A stretch of 64,000 bases of DNA from Peredibacter starrii (GCF_034259205.1 NZ_CP139487.1:2232001-2296000); one strand, 5' to 3'. Shown: positions 25,426-35,111, counted from the first letter of the stretch. The notes: a model not told the origin generated them from the letters alone. Program-made: numbers and translations.

Positions 25426-25497
25426 CGAAATCATAAGCCATGATTTCACCTCCCAGATTAATAAGGGCCATCGTCGTGACCGCGATGGCCTTTTTTA
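25426..25497 (+). ncRNA. Candidate small RNA with exposed CCUCC motif
   Basis: A plus-strand unit of about 70 nt between two minus-strand genes. A promoter-like TTGACG (25391) and AATCAT (25414) are 17 bp apart. The predicted start is just before a perfect hairpin GAAATCAT-AAGCC-ATGATTTC (25427-25447). ACCTCCC (25448-25454) follows and should be single-stranded, able to pair with Shine-Dalgarno sequences. The unit ends in a GGCCATCG/CGATGGCC terminator with TTTTTT. No ORF is present. The terminator may instead serve the opposing gene, so this remains a candidate. Confidence 0.45.
25466..25496 (+). terminator. Rho-independent terminator at the end of the candidate small RNA
   Basis: GGCCATCG (25466-25473), 9-nt loop, CGATGGCC (25483-25490), then TTTTTT. 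The T-tract is on the plus strand although no plus-strand protein gene lies upstream. It overlaps the stop codon of the minus-strand receiver-like gene and might work weakly in that direction too. Confidence 0.75.
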
Positions 25498-26100
25498 TTT
25501 CTGATTCTGAATTTTAAGAAGTTCTGCCTCAAGCTTATCTGCATTCAAAGGCAATTGAAGGTAACCGTTAGCACCAGACGCAGTCTTGGCATGAAGCTTT
25601 GCTTTCTCAGGCGAGATCGCGCGCGCAAGGATCAAAGTTTTTGTGTGCGGAAATTTCTGTTTAATCTGAGCAGTCAATTGGTTCACTGCTTTTGCATTCA
25701 CATCGTAGTTAAACACCACAACCTGAAATGTTTTTGAAGCAAGAAACTTATTCAACTCGGCCAGATCTTTTGCAAGATGATATTCAAATCCCTCGGGGAA
25801 TTTGTCTTTGGACTTCTGGAAGAAATCAGACTGAAAATCGAAAAGAATCACAGGAAAAGAAGTTTTTGCTGCGACTGGTTTCACAGCTGCTTTAGCAACT
25901 GGAACAGGAGTCTTCGTTTGTGTTTTTGGTTTTTGAGCTAGAACTTTTTGAGCATACGTCTCACTATCAACGTCACCGACGTTGAACTCAAGTTCACTCG
26001 CGATATTGGCAAGGTCTTCTTCTTGTTTAAGCTTCTGCTTCTTTAGAGCGTTGAGGTCCAACACAACCGTTGGTTTGTCGTCCTCTTCAACATTCGACAT
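25495..26100 (-). CDS. Receiver-like (degenerate response-regulator) protein
   Basis: 201 residues. An acidic/Lys-rich N-terminus (about 1-60) and an Ala/Pro/Lys linker are followed by an alpha/beta domain (about 80-200) with the rhythm of a response-regulator receiver: FPVILFDFQSDF, VVVFNYDVNA at the phospho-acceptor strand, TLILARAISPEKA and GANGYLQLPL with the usual K-P replaced. The normal acidic pocket is not clear, so it may be a non-phosphorylated receiver. Divergent from the 26241 gene. Partner unknown. Confidence 0.6.
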   Translation of the reverse strand: MSNVEEDDKPTVVLDLNALKKQKLKQEEDLANIASELEFNVGDVDSETYAQKVLAQKPKTQTKTPVPVAKAAVKPVAAKTSFPVILFDFQSDFFQKSKDKFPEGFEYHLAKDLAELNKFLASKTFQVVVFNYDVNAKAVNQLTAQIKQKFPHTKTLILARAISPEKAKLHAKTASGANGYLQLPLNADKLEAELLKIQNQK

Positions 26101-26240
26101 CAGAGGGCTCCCATAGAACTGTATTTCAATATCTTACACCTATTCGGCTATTTTATCCTTGAGATTTAATAAGAAATACTTAAGAGCGTAAAGTAACTGT
26201 TCCTATGTCCGATAAGATTAATAAGGAAAGGTAATTATTA

Positions 26241-26819
26241 ATGGCTTTTGACGATCTAGAACTCGAATTCGAAGACGAGGACGAGTCCAAAAAAAAGAAG
26301 TCAGATGCGGTCCATGAGGTCGTGGATCTTGAATTCCATGCCTCTGAAGCGTCTAAAAAGACCCCTCAGGCAGTGCCTGCCCGGGGACCGGCCACTTCAC
26401 CCAATATTCCTAAAATACAAAATAAGATCGCAGAAGTTAAGAAACTAGCTGAGGCCCGCCCCACCAGTTCTCCCGCTCCTGTTCAACGCCCCACTAAGGT
26501 TTCTTCCATGTCCCAGTCCAATCCTTCGATTCAAGGTGCAACCGCTCTTAAAGAAGACAATGTTGTCGATTTAGAATCATCGCAGGTCGTTCAACTCCGC
26601 GAGCAAGTTCGAAAAGTGGAATTTGAAGCAGAGGTTAAAGTCGCTGTCGCTGAATTTAAGGCAGAGGTTTTGGGCGAAATGCTTGGCGATATGAAACTTC
26701 TCGAACATCAAATCGGGCAGTTGCTCGCTCGCATCAATGCTAAACATCCTGACGTCAAACAAGAAGCACTGATGATAAAAAAGCTTCTTGCCGATTTCAC
26801 TGCTAAAAAAAGAAAATAA
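26241..26819 (+). CDS. Acidic, coiled-coil cytoplasmic protein, function unknown
   Basis: 192 residues. The N-terminus is strongly acidic (DDLELEFEDEDESKKKK), the middle is Pro/Ser-rich and disordered, and residues 110-190 form a long amphipathic helix ending in a basic tail KKRK. No family is recognised. AAGGAAAGG precedes the ATG. It begins a three-gene plus-strand run with a secreted protein and an esterase. The acidic start with a VVDL motif also occurs in the divergent receiver-like protein (TVVLDL), which may reflect a shared docking segment. Confidence 0.7.
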   Translation: MAFDDLELEFEDEDESKKKKSDAVHEVVDLEFHASEASKKTPQAVPARGPATSPNIPKIQNKIAEVKKLAEARPTSSPAPVQRPTKVSSMSQSNPSIQGATALKEDNVVDLESSQVVQLREQVRKVEFEAEVKVAVAEFKAEVLGEMLGDMKLLEHQIGQLLARINAKHPDVKQEALMIKKLLADFTAKKRK

Positions 26820-26846
26820 GCTCATACCTTCTTCAAGGATGAACTT

Positions 26847-27665
26847 ATGCCACTTCTTTTAGTTCTTCTGTCCTTTGTAAGCTTTGCCTTCGCCGGATTT
26901 GATAAAGTAACAATCAAGAATTTGGAGCTGGCCTACAGTGCCCCTCACGGAAAAGGCACGGTGGAGAAAGTGACTCTTGGATTTTCTCTTGCCCCAGAAA
27001 TTTATCCAATTGAGGTGAATCGCACTGCTGATTCCTTCGAACTCATGACTCCTTTTCTGGATGTGGCATGGAGAAATCCCTGGAAGTTCTTCCATGATCT
27101 GGAGAAACTCGAGACCAGAAAATTTAATCTCAGCGCGGGCGGAACAAAACACACTCTATCGACTCCATATCTTTCCATGCAACCACAAGAGCGGGGAGAG
27201 TATAAAGCTGAAAATGTCTCGGCCTCTTGTGAAGGTACATTCACTGGAAAATTAGACATCAGATTATTTGAGGACTGTCGTGAGAAGATGAATGTGGTGG
27301 CAAAGAGATTCGATGTCCCCACTGATTTTATTCTCTATCGTATTCTTCACGATGCTCCATCAGTGCCTCGGGAGATTGATGTTCCGACCTATGATCTGGA
27401 ATTTAATTCGAAGAAGGGGGATTATTCACTTTTCTTCACCTTCAAGTATATTTTCCTCGCAAGACTTCGCGCATATGGACATTTTCAATACGAAAATAAT
27501 TATAAAACTATCGCCATTAGAGTGGATCAGGTAAAATTCGGCTATCTTCCAGTGACAAGTTTTGTCTTAAGAAGACTAAAAGAAATTAACACCAATCCAA
27601 ATGTGACGGTAGACCCTCCTTGGATTCGAATCAATGTAGGAAATGATGAAGGCCAATCGAACTAA
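26847..27665 (+). CDS. Secreted protein, function unknown
   Basis: 272 residues with a signal peptide ending FAFAG. The mature protein is beta-rich with two Cys near the middle (SASCEGT and FEDCREK), probably a disulfide, and an amphipathic segment near VTSFVLRRLKEI. No family is recognised. Its stop lies 23 bp inside the following esterase gene, so the two are probably co-translated. AAGGA precedes the start by 9 nt. Confidence 0.75.
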   Translation: MPLLLVLLSFVSFAFAGFDKVTIKNLELAYSAPHGKGTVEKVTLGFSLAPEIYPIEVNRTADSFELMTPFLDVAWRNPWKFFHDLEKLETRKFNLSAGGTKHTLSTPYLSMQPQERGEYKAENVSASCEGTFTGKLDIRLFEDCREKMNVVAKRFDVPTDFILYRILHDAPSVPREIDVPTYDLEFNSKKGDYSLFFTFKYIFLARLRAYGHFQYENNYKTIAIRVDQVKFGYLPVTSFVLRRLKEINTNPNVTVDPPWIRINVGNDEGQSN

Positions 27666-28323
27666 TATTGCAGGAATTGAAACTTTGACTGTTTTGGGTG
27701 AAGACCCAAGTGTGGCCGTAATCATGCTTCATGGTTACGGCGCTAATATGAATGACCTTTTCCCCCTGTGGGAATTGTGGCACGAAGAAAAGTTCAACTG
27801 GTATTTTCCGAATGGAGTTCTTCCTCTGCCTATGGGCTATTACGAAGGACGTTCTTGGTTTTCTATTGATATGGAAAAACTTGAGAAGGCCATGCGCGAA
27901 GGCACTCATCGCGATATGAAGGGTTCTGTCCCTCCGGAGTTAGACACAACTCTTCAGATGCTTGAGCATTTTGTCAGTGAAGTTTCTAAAAAACATAAGA
28001 CCGTTATCCTGGGTGGATTTTCTCAAGGGGCCATGTGCACGTCGCATTTGGCAATGAAGGAGAGTTTGAAGTTAGATGGAATTGTTCTTCTATCTGGTGC
28101 TCTTCTTGCGGAAGACAAATTTCCTAAGGCGGCCCGAGCTCTTCCATTTTATCAGTCTCATGGCACACAGGATCCAATTCTTTCCATCGACGGAGCAAGA
28201 GATCTTGAAAAGAAGCTTCACTCGATGAATTTCACAGGAAAACTCCATGAGTTCAGAGGTGGACACGAAATCCCGGCCTCAGTCATTCATGAAGTAAAAA
28301 TCTTTTTAAAACAATTTGTTTAA
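27643..28323 (+). CDS. Alpha/beta-hydrolase, carboxylesterase/phospholipase type
   Basis: 226 residues of the YpfH/EstB group. LHGYGANMNDL holds the oxyanion hole, GGFSQGAMCTSHLA the nucleophile Ser in G-F-S-Q-G, HGTQDPILS the catalytic Asp and RGGHEIP the His. It probably cleaves short-chain esters or lysophospholipids in the cytoplasm, as no signal peptide is seen. Two adjacent ATGs (27643, 27646) share the AGGA site. Its end overlaps the convergent 28320 gene by 4 bp. Confidence 0.88.
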   Translation: MMKANRTNIAGIETLTVLGEDPSVAVIMLHGYGANMNDLFPLWELWHEEKFNWYFPNGVLPLPMGYYEGRSWFSIDMEKLEKAMREGTHRDMKGSVPPELDTTLQMLEHFVSEVSKKHKTVILGGFSQGAMCTSHLAMKESLKLDGIVLLSGALLAEDKFPKAARALPFYQSHGTQDPILSIDGARDLEKKLHSMNFTGKLHEFRGGHEIPASVIHEVKIFLKQFV

Positions 28324-29342
28324 TGTCTAAGAAGTAAATGAACTGTATCTTCCGTGGAACGCCCAAAGCTTTCACGGATGATCTCAAAGTTCTGATTGAA
28401 TCTCGCACCACGAACCCCATAGTTCGAACCACAATATCCGCCGTAAATGTCCTTGATGTCCCAAAGATCTTTGACCGGATCGAGTCTTTCCGGATCTGCA
28501 TATAAATAACGATAGTCTTTTGATGAAGTGAGAAACTCGTAAGAGAGTGTCAGCATCAATGAGGCCGCATAGGCCATATCTTTAGTCGCGCCTTCTTGCT
28601 CGAGTGACATGGCAAGGAAAAGCGGAACATAGAAGTGATAGATGTTGCGATTAAGGTGTTTGACGATTTCTGGTGGATAGAAAAGTTCACGGAAGTGTTC
28701 TTCTGAATTATCCAGAATCATATTAATGGTATCGATCACGCGACCTAACCATTCTTTATTGTTTTGAAAATTGGCGTTGCCGCGAGTTCCGGCCGTCTCT
28801 AAATAGGCGAGGTGGAGTTTCATGATGGAAGTGTCCTGAAACAATGTCGCCATGACGAGAGCCGTCATGTAAGGAGTCTTGTAATAACTTTGAGTAATTG
28901 CCCAAATATTTGGTCTCTCCGCCCGATTCACCAAATAACCATATAATCTTTGATTAAGATCATTCAGATATTGGCCAGTTCGAGGATTATTTAGAAGGAC
29001 CAGAAGATTTGATTTAAAGGCCACGAATACAAATGAGCTGGGAGTCCAGCTTTCTTCACCACCTGGAGCAGGGGCGCGAAGTTTATCATGGGAAAAAATG
29101 ATGTCGTAATCGAGAAGATCGATCATTTTCCTCACGGCCGCTCGACATGGGGCCTTTTCTCTCTCTAGCATATAGCGGTCACAGCGTTTTCCGATGACTG
29201 ATGCCAGTGCTAGATTTCTGACACCTTCTTGTTCAGTAATAAATCGGAGTAAACCATTTGAACGACGAAGCGCAGTATTGCTAGTCGCAAAAACATTCAC
29301 TGATAAAACCAAGAATGCGAGTACGAGAAAAAATAATTTCAT
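28320..29342 (-). CDS. Secreted helical protein, function unknown
   Basis: 340 residues with a signal peptide ending VNVFA. The mature protein is mainly alpha-helical with Cys pairs (GKRCDRY and KAPCRAA; YGGYCGSNYG), probably disulfides in the periplasm. No family or catalytic motif is recognised. It diverges from sucA, with a 168-bp shared promoter region. Single gene. Confidence 0.7.
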   Translation of the reverse strand: MKLFFLVLAFLVLSVNVFATSNTALRRSNGLLRFITEQEGVRNLALASVIGKRCDRYMLEREKAPCRAAVRKMIDLLDYDIIFSHDKLRAPAPGGEESWTPSSFVFVAFKSNLLVLLNNPRTGQYLNDLNQRLYGYLVNRAERPNIWAITQSYYKTPYMTALVMATLFQDTSIMKLHLAYLETAGTRGNANFQNNKEWLGRVIDTINMILDNSEEHFRELFYPPEIVKHLNRNIYHFYVPLFLAMSLEQEGATKDMAYAASLMLTLSYEFLTSSKDYRYLYADPERLDPVKDLWDIKDIYGGYCGSNYGVRGARFNQNFEIIRESFGRSTEDTVHLLLRH

Positions 29343-29443
29343 GTAGGAAGCTTACTTGGCATACTCTAATGGTCAACTAAAATGAACTCACATTTCGCGT
29401 TAAGTCACCAATTCTTAACATTTGAAATTTCTGGGTTTTAAGA

Positions 29444-29472
29444 TTTTCACTCGAAGTCAGATGTCTTATAAT
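29444..29472 (+). promoter_or_regulatory. Predicted sigma-70 promoter of sucA-sucB
   Basis: TTTTCA (29444-29449), 17-bp spacer, consensus TATAAT (29467-29472). The predicted start near 29479 leaves a 30-nt leader before the sucA ATG at 29511. Confidence 0.6.
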
Positions 29473-29510
29473 ATCCGCAAACATCAACCCACTTTTACGA
29501 GTTAAATCTT

Positions 29511-32258
29511 ATGACAGTTTCCAATGATTACTCCTATGTTTCATCTTCCGATAACGCTTTCATCGACAGCCTTTATACTGACTTTAAGAAAAATCCAGAT
29601 TCAGTGGATTCTTCATGGCGCCAGTTTTTCCGTGGCGTTGAATTCGGTTTAAACCGTCCGGCCGAAGGTCAAGAAGCTGGTGGAGCAGTCGTTGGAAATC
29701 TTGGAAAAGAATTTAAAGTTTATCGTTTGATCGATGCTTACCGTTCACGCGGACATTTAATTTCTACGACGAACCCTATTCGTGAACGCATGAATCGTTT
29801 TCCTCGTCTTGAGCTTGAAGATCATGGTTTGACTTCTGCTGACCTTGAAGAAACTTTTGGTATTGGTGAAGTTGTAGGTCTTAAGAATGCAAAACTAAAA
29901 GATATCATTGGTCACCTTCGTAACATCTACTGCAGCACAATCGGTGTTGAGTATATGCACTCTAACGACACTGAAATTCGTGAGTGGTTCCAGAAGAAAT
30001 TCGAAAACCAAGCAGCAGATAGAAACTTTGGTATCGATAAGAAAAAAAGAATTCTAACTAAACTTAACGAAGCAGTTGCTTTCGAAAACTTCCTTCATAC
30101 AAAATACGTTGGTCAAAAACGTTTCTCACTTGAAGGCGGAGAAAATACAATCCCAGCATTAGACGCCATCATCAATAAATCTGCCACTCATGGTGTAGAA
30201 GAAGTTGTGATCGGTATGGCCCACCGTGGTCGCTTGAACGTTCTGGCAAACGTGATGGGTAAAACATACGAATACATCTTCAATGAATTTGAAGGCCAGG
30301 CAACTCCGGACCTTACAATGGGTGACGGAGACGTGAAGTACCACATGGGTTACGCTTCACAAGTTACGACAACAGGTGGCCAGAAAGTTTATCTAAAACT
30401 TATGCCGAACCCTTCTCACCTTGAAGCGGTTTCAGCGGTTGTTCTTGGTTACTCTCGTGCTCAAGGCGACACTCTTTACAAAGAAGATCCAAATAAGATT
30501 CTTCCAATCATCATCCACGGTGACGCTGCAGTAGCGGGCCAGGGTATCTGTTACGAAACTGTTCAGATGTCGGCCCTAAAAGGTTACAATGTTGGTGGAG
30601 CGGTTCACTTCGTGATTAACAACCAAGTTGGTTTCACGACTGACTTCGATGATGCTCGTTCATCAATCTATTCAACTTCAGTTGCTCGCGTTCTTGAAAC
30701 TCCGGTGATTCACGTTAACGGTGATGATGCTGAAGCTGTTGTGTACGCAGTTGAACTAGCTTCTGAATTCAGGGCCAAGTTCCACAAAGATATTTTCGTA
30801 GATATGGTTTGTTACCGTAAGCACGGTCACAACGAGTCTGATGAGCCTAGATTCACTCAGCCTAAGTTCTACGCTCTAATTTCTAAACACGCTAACCCTC
30901 GTGAAGTTTATAAAGATAAACTTATCGAAGGGAAACAAATCGAAGCGCAACTTGCTGTGACGATGGAAGAACAATTCAAAAATCTTCTTCAAGAGCGTTT
31001 CAATATGGTGAAGCAGAAGCCGCTTCCATACCTTTATCAGAAGCCTGAAGAGCAGTGGAAGGCCTTCCGTCGTTCTACTCCGAAAGACTTCGACTATTCT
31101 CCGAAGACAGCGATCACGCTTGATACAATGGAGAAAGTTCTTAAAGGTCTGACTTCACTTCCTGCGAATTTTAAACCTATTCAGAAGATCGATAAGCTTC
31201 TTGAAGAGAGATCGAAGCGTTTTGCTGACGATCAACTTGACTGGGCACTGGCCGAGCACATGGCCTACGGTTCACTTCTTCTTGAAGGCATTAACGTTCG
31301 TATGTCAGGTCAGGACTGTATTCGTGGTACATTCTCTCACCGTCACGCGGGTGTGGTTGATGAGAACTCAAACACTCGTCACATCTTCCTTCAGAACTTT
31401 GCTGAGAAGCAAGGTAAGTACAAAATCTATAACTCACTTCTTTCTGAGTACGCAGTACTTGGATTTGAATACGGTTACTCACTAGGCTCTCCTCAGTCTC
31501 TTGCGATCTGGGAAGCTCAATTTGGTGACTTCGCTAACGGCGCTCAGACAATCATTGACCAGTTCATCTCTTCTGGAGAGTCGAAGTGGCAAAGACAATC
31601 AGGTGTTGTGATGATGCTTCCACACGGTTACGAAGGTCAGGGGCCTGAGCACTCGAATGCTCGTCCTGAGCGTTTCCTTCAGCTAGCTGCTGAGTGGAAC
31701 ATGGTAGTAGCAAACCTTACTACTCCGGCGAACATTTTCCATGCTCTTCGTCGTCAAGTGAAGTGGGACTTCCGTAAGCCACTTGTTATCTTCACGCCGA
31801 AGTCACTTCTTCGTCACCCTGATTGTGTTTCTCCTAAGAAGGACCTTATGGAAGGTTCGTTCCAAGAGATCATCGATGATGCTGACGTGAACGCTAAAGA
31901 CGTTAAACGTCTTATTATGTGTACTGGTAAGGTGTTCTACGATCTAAAAGCAAAACAACAAAAAGATAAGCGTAAAGACGTGGCGATTGTTCGTCTTGAG
32001 CAACTTTACCCAATGCCAGAAGAGCAAAGCTGGAAGCTTCTTGAGAAATACAAGAACGCTGAGAAAGTGTGGGTACAAGAAGAGCCGAAGAACATGGGTG
32101 CTTTCACATTCCTACGTCGCTATGTTCAGTTTGATGATTTCAAACTGATTGCTCGTAAGTCTTCTGCTTCTCCTGCGACTGGATACGCAAGTGTTCACGC
32201 TCAAGAGCAGGCGAAGATCGTGAATGGCGCTTTCGCAGATAAAATTGAATCAGTATAA
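29511..32258 (+). CDS. sucA: 2-oxoglutarate dehydrogenase E1 component
   Basis: 915 residues, full length. It decarboxylates 2-oxoglutarate using thiamine diphosphate and passes the succinyl group to E2 in the TCA cycle. N-terminal FIDSLYTDFKKNPDSVDSSW is the E2-binding segment of the family. EVVIGMAHRGRLNVL, HGDAAVAGQGICYETVQMS, the ThDP/Mg motif and VCYRKHGHNESDEP are conserved E1o blocks. The C-terminal half holds the transketolase-like pyrimidine domain (SGQDCIRGTFSHRHAG, LPHGYEGQGPEHSNARPERF). sucB follows at 19 bp. Codon use is biased to GCT, GTT and CGT, as for a strongly expressed gene. Confidence 0.97.
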   Translation: MTVSNDYSYVSSSDNAFIDSLYTDFKKNPDSVDSSWRQFFRGVEFGLNRPAEGQEAGGAVVGNLGKEFKVYRLIDAYRSRGHLISTTNPIRERMNRFPRLELEDHGLTSADLEETFGIGEVVGLKNAKLKDIIGHLRNIYCSTIGVEYMHSNDTEIREWFQKKFENQAADRNFGIDKKKRILTKLNEAVAFENFLHTKYVGQKRFSLEGGENTIPALDAIINKSATHGVEEVVIGMAHRGRLNVLANVMGKTYEYIFNEFEGQATPDLTMGDGDVKYHMGYASQVTTTGGQKVYLKLMPNPSHLEAVSAVVLGYSRAQGDTLYKEDPNKILPIIIHGDAAVAGQGICYETVQMSALKGYNVGGAVHFVINNQVGFTTDFDDARSSIYSTSVARVLETPVIHVNGDDAEAVVYAVELASEFRAKFHKDIFVDMVCYRKHGHNESDEPRFTQPKFYALISKHANPREVYKDKLIEGKQIEAQLAVTMEEQFKNLLQERFNMVKQKPLPYLYQKPEEQWKAFRRSTPKDFDYSPKTAITLDTMEKVLKGLTSLPANFKPIQKIDKLLEERSKRFADDQLDWALAEHMAYGSLLLEGINVRMSGQDCIRGTFSHRHAGVVDENSNTRHIFLQNFAEKQGKYKIYNSLLSEYAVLGFEYGYSLGSPQSLAIWEAQFGDFANGAQTIIDQFISSGESKWQRQSGVVMMLPHGYEGQGPEHSNARPERFLQLAAEWNMVVANLTTPANIFHALRRQVKWDFRKPLVIFTPKSLLRHPDCVSPKKDLMEGSFQEIIDDADVNAKDVKRLIMCTGKVFYDLKAKQQKDKRKDVAIVRLEQLYPMPEEQSWKLLEKYKNAEKVWVQEEPKNMGAFTFLRRYVQFDDFKLIARKSSASPATGYASVHAQEQAKIVNGAFADKIESV

Positions 32259-32277
32259 GCTGTTAAAAGGATAAGTT

Positions 32278-33501
32278 ATGGTTGATGTAAAAGTTCCAAG
32301 TGTTGGTGAATCCATTTCTGAAGTAACGATCGCGAGCTGGCTTAAAAAAGACGGCGACATTGTTAAATTAGATGAAGCTATTTGTTCAATTGAATCAGAT
32401 AAAGCGACACTAGAAATCTCTGCTCCCAAAGCAGGTAAATTGAAAATTTTAGTTAAAGAAGGCGAGACTGTTGCTATCGGTACAAAAGTTGCTGAAGTAG
32501 ATGAAACGGCTTCTGCTGGTGCCTCAGCGCCGGCCGCTGCCGCTCCTGCTCCTGCGCAAGAGGCTCCCAAGGCCGCTGCGGCCCCGGCTTCAACTGGTGG
32601 CGATAAGAATTATCCATCTCCAGCTGCTTCTAAAATCCTTGCTGAGAAGGGTGTAGACGCTTCTTCGGTTCAAGGTTCTGGTAAAGATGGCCGCATCACT
32701 AAAGCGGACGCTATGGGTGCTCAGGCAGCTCCTGCAGGTGCAACTGCTTCAGATTCATCTCTTAAATCTCTCGCTCACCAGACAATGGCATCATCTTTCT
32801 CTCGCGAAATTCGTCGTGAGAAAATGACTGGTCTTCGTAAGACCATCGCTTCTCGTCTCGTTGCTGCTAAGAATACAACGGCAATGCTCACAACTTTCAA
32901 CGAAGTTGATATGAGTGCTGTTATGGAACTTAGAAAGAAATATAAAGATTCATTCAAAGACAAGCACGGTGTTGGTCTTGGCTTCATGAGCTTCTTCACA
33001 AAAGCTGCTTGTGCTGCCCTTAAACAATACCCGGCCGTAAATGGCATGATTGATGGTAACGAAATCGTTTTCCACAACTATGCTGACGTTGGTGTTGCTG
33101 TATCAACTCCAAGAGGTCTAGTGGTTCCGGTAATCCGTAACGCTGAATCTATGGGAATGGCGGCGATTGAATCAAAAATCATTGAGCTTGCGACTCGCGC
33201 TCGTGACGGTAAAATTACAATTGAAGAAATGCAGAACGGAACATTCACTATTACAAACGGTGGTATCTTCGGTTCAATGCTTTCAACTCCGATCCTGAAC
33301 GCTCCTCAATCAGCGATTCTTGGTCTTCACAATATCGTTGAGCGTCCAGTAGCGGTCAACGGTCAAGTCGTGATCCGTCCGATCATGTATCTTGCTCTTT
33401 CTTACGATCACCGTATTATCGATGGTCGTGAGTCAGTTTCATTCCTAAAAGCAGTTAAGGAAATGATCGAAGATCCTGCTCGTCTTCTTCTTGATATCTA
33501 A
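32278..33501 (+). CDS. sucB: Dihydrolipoyl succinyltransferase (E2 of 2-oxoglutarate dehydrogenase)
   Basis: 407 residues. One lipoyl domain (1-76) with the lipoylated Lys in ESDKATLE; an Ala/Pro-rich hinge; the E3-binding domain (about 110-145, [14 protein letters not shown] and [13 protein letters not shown]); and the catalytic core with [13 protein letters not shown], where His is catalytic. It transfers succinyl groups from E1 to CoA. AAAGGATAAGTT lies before the ATG. A terminator-like hairpin separates it from lpdA. Confidence 0.97.
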   Translation: MVDVKVPSVGESISEVTIASWLKKDGDIVKLDEAICSIESDKATLEISAPKAGKLKILVKEGETVAIGTKVAEVDETASAGASAPAAAAPAPAQEAPKAAAAPASTGGDKNYPSPAASKILAEKGVDASSVQGSGKDGRITKADAMGAQAAPAGATASDSSLKSLAHQTMASSFSREIRREKMTGLRKTIASRLVAAKNTTAMLTTFNEVDMSAVMELRKKYKDSFKDKHGVGLGFMSFFTKAACAALKQYPAVNGMIDGNEIVFHNYADVGVAVSTPRGLVVPVIRNAESMGMAAIESKIIELATRARDGKITIEEMQNGTFTITNGGIFGSMLSTPILNAPQSAILGLHNIVERPVAVNGQVVIRPIMYLALSYDHRIIDGRESVSFLKAVKEMIEDPARLLLDI

Positions 33502-33517
33502 TTCTTAGTTTAATCAG

Positions 33518-33546
33518 GGGCCCTTTTTGTAAGGGCCCATTTTTTT
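33518..33546 (+). terminator. Intrinsic terminator between sucB and lpdA
   Basis: GGGCCCTT (33518-33525), 5-nt loop, AAGGGCCC (33531-33538), then A and seven T. It lies 16 nt after the sucB stop and 14 nt before the lpdA ATG, next to the lpdA ribosome site (CAGGTG). It should reduce readthrough so that lpdA is made at a lower level or from another promoter. Confidence 0.85.
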
Positions 33547-33560
33547 CAGGTGTATTATTT

Positions 33561-34964
33561 ATGGAACAGTTTGATGTAGTAGTTATTGGCTCGGGTCCTG
33601 GTGGATATATTGCTGCCATTCGCGCGGCCCAACTTGGTTTTAAAACGGCCATCGTTGAAAAATATAAGACCCTTGGTGGAACATGTACAAACGTTGGTTG
33701 TATCCCATCTAAGGCGTGGTTAGATTCTTCTGAAAGATATCATGAACTGACTCATTCATTTGACGTTCACGGAATCACTGCCTCAGGTGTGAAGCTTGAT
33801 GTGGTGAAGATGGGTGATCGTGTGGCGAAGGTTGTTGCTGACAACACAAGTGGCCTGAACTTTCTTATGAAGAAAAACAAGATCACAGTATTTCAGGGCC
33901 TTGGTTCTTTCAAAGACAAGAACACAATCTCTGTTAAAGGTGATTCTGAAACAAAAGAAATTCAGGGTAAAAATATTATTATTGCCACTGGTTCTAAACC
34001 TTCATCTCTTCCAAATGTAAAAATTGATAAAGAAAGAATCATCACTTCGACTGAAGCTTTGAAACTTAAAGAAGTTCCAAAGCACATGATCGTAATTGGT
34101 GGTGGTGTTATTGGTCTGGAGATGGGCTCAGTATTTAAGCGCCTGGGTGCAAAAGTTTCTGTGGTTGAATTCGCTGATTCCATCATCGCGACTATGGATG
34201 CTGACCTTGGAAAAGAGCTTAACAAAGTTCTAAAAAAAGAAGGCATGGAGTTCTATCTTGGCCACGGCGTAACAGATGTTATCCGTAAAGGTAATGAGCT
34301 AACAGTTAAGGCCAAGGCAAAAGCTGATGGCTCTGAAGTTGAACTTAAAGGCGACTACGTGCTTGTGGCCGTAGGTCGTCGTCCATACACTGAGGGCCTA
34401 AACCTTGAGGCCGCGGGCCTTCAAGTTGATGAGCGCGGACGTGTGGCCGTGAATGATCACCTTCAAACTGCTGTACCTCATATCTACGCCATTGGTGACG
34501 TGGTTAAAGGTGCCATGCTTGCTCATAAAGCTGAAGAAGAAGGCGTTTATGTGGCCGAGCTTATCGCGGGCCAGAAGCCTCACGTAAACTACAACTTGAT
34601 TCCAGGTGTTGTTTATACTTGGCCAGAGGTTTCAGCAGTTGGTGCTACTGAACAAGAGCTAAAACAAAATGGTGTTCAATATAAGGTAGGGAAGTTCCCA
34701 TTCGTGGCCTCTGGTCGCGCCAGAGCTTCAAATGAGAAAGATGGTTTCATCAAGGTTCTTGCTGATAAAAACACAGACGAGATCCTGGGTGTTCACATGA
34801 TCGGTCCACGAGTGGCCGACCTTATTGCAGAAGCAGTGATCGCGATGGAATTCCGTGCTTCGGCCGAAGATATCGGTCGCTCATGCCACGCTCACCCAAC
34901 TTATGCTGAGGCCTTCAAGGACGCTTGTTTAGCGGCCTCTGAAAACCGCGCTCTGAACATGTAA
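33561..34964 (+). CDS. lpdA: Dihydrolipoyl dehydrogenase (E3)
   Basis: 467 residues. FAD-binding VIGSGPGGYIAAIRAAQ; redox disulfide GGTCTNVGCIPSK (Cys-x4-Cys); NAD-binding VIGGGVIGLEMGSVFKRLG; second FAD motif YAIGDVVKGAMLAHKA; and the dimer-interface HAHPTYAEAFKDA with the catalytic His-Glu. It reoxidises the lipoamide of 2-oxoglutarate and probably pyruvate dehydrogenases. It follows sucB after a terminator hairpin, so its expression may be partly separate. Confidence 0.97.
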   Translation: MEQFDVVVIGSGPGGYIAAIRAAQLGFKTAIVEKYKTLGGTCTNVGCIPSKAWLDSSERYHELTHSFDVHGITASGVKLDVVKMGDRVAKVVADNTSGLNFLMKKNKITVFQGLGSFKDKNTISVKGDSETKEIQGKNIIIATGSKPSSLPNVKIDKERIITSTEALKLKEVPKHMIVIGGGVIGLEMGSVFKRLGAKVSVVEFADSIIATMDADLGKELNKVLKKEGMEFYLGHGVTDVIRKGNELTVKAKAKADGSEVELKGDYVLVAVGRRPYTEGLNLEAAGLQVDERGRVAVNDHLQTAVPHIYAIGDVVKGAMLAHKAEEEGVYVAELIAGQKPHVNYNLIPGVVYTWPEVSAVGATEQELKQNGVQYKVGKFPFVASGRARASNEKDGFIKVLADKNTDEILGVHMIGPRVADLIAEAVIAMEFRASAEDIGRSCHAHPTYAEAFKDACLAASENRALNM

Positions 34965-34973
34965 TTCTCCTTC

Positions 34974-34999
34974 GGGCACCTTCTAAAGGTGCCCGATTT
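34974..34999 (+). terminator. Hairpin terminator after lpdA
   Basis: GGGCACCTT (34974-34982), CTA loop, AAGGTGCCC (34986-34994), then GATTTC. The stem is strong but the T-tract is short. It lies 10 bp after the lpdA stop. Confidence 0.7.
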
Positions 35000-35111
35000 C
35001 AGATACTTAATGCACTTTTACTTTCACTGGCGAAAGTGATTAAACTTTGATCATACTACAAAGCTTTTTCACTCTTAAACCCATTCATCTTTATTCGTTT
35101 TACAATAGGGC

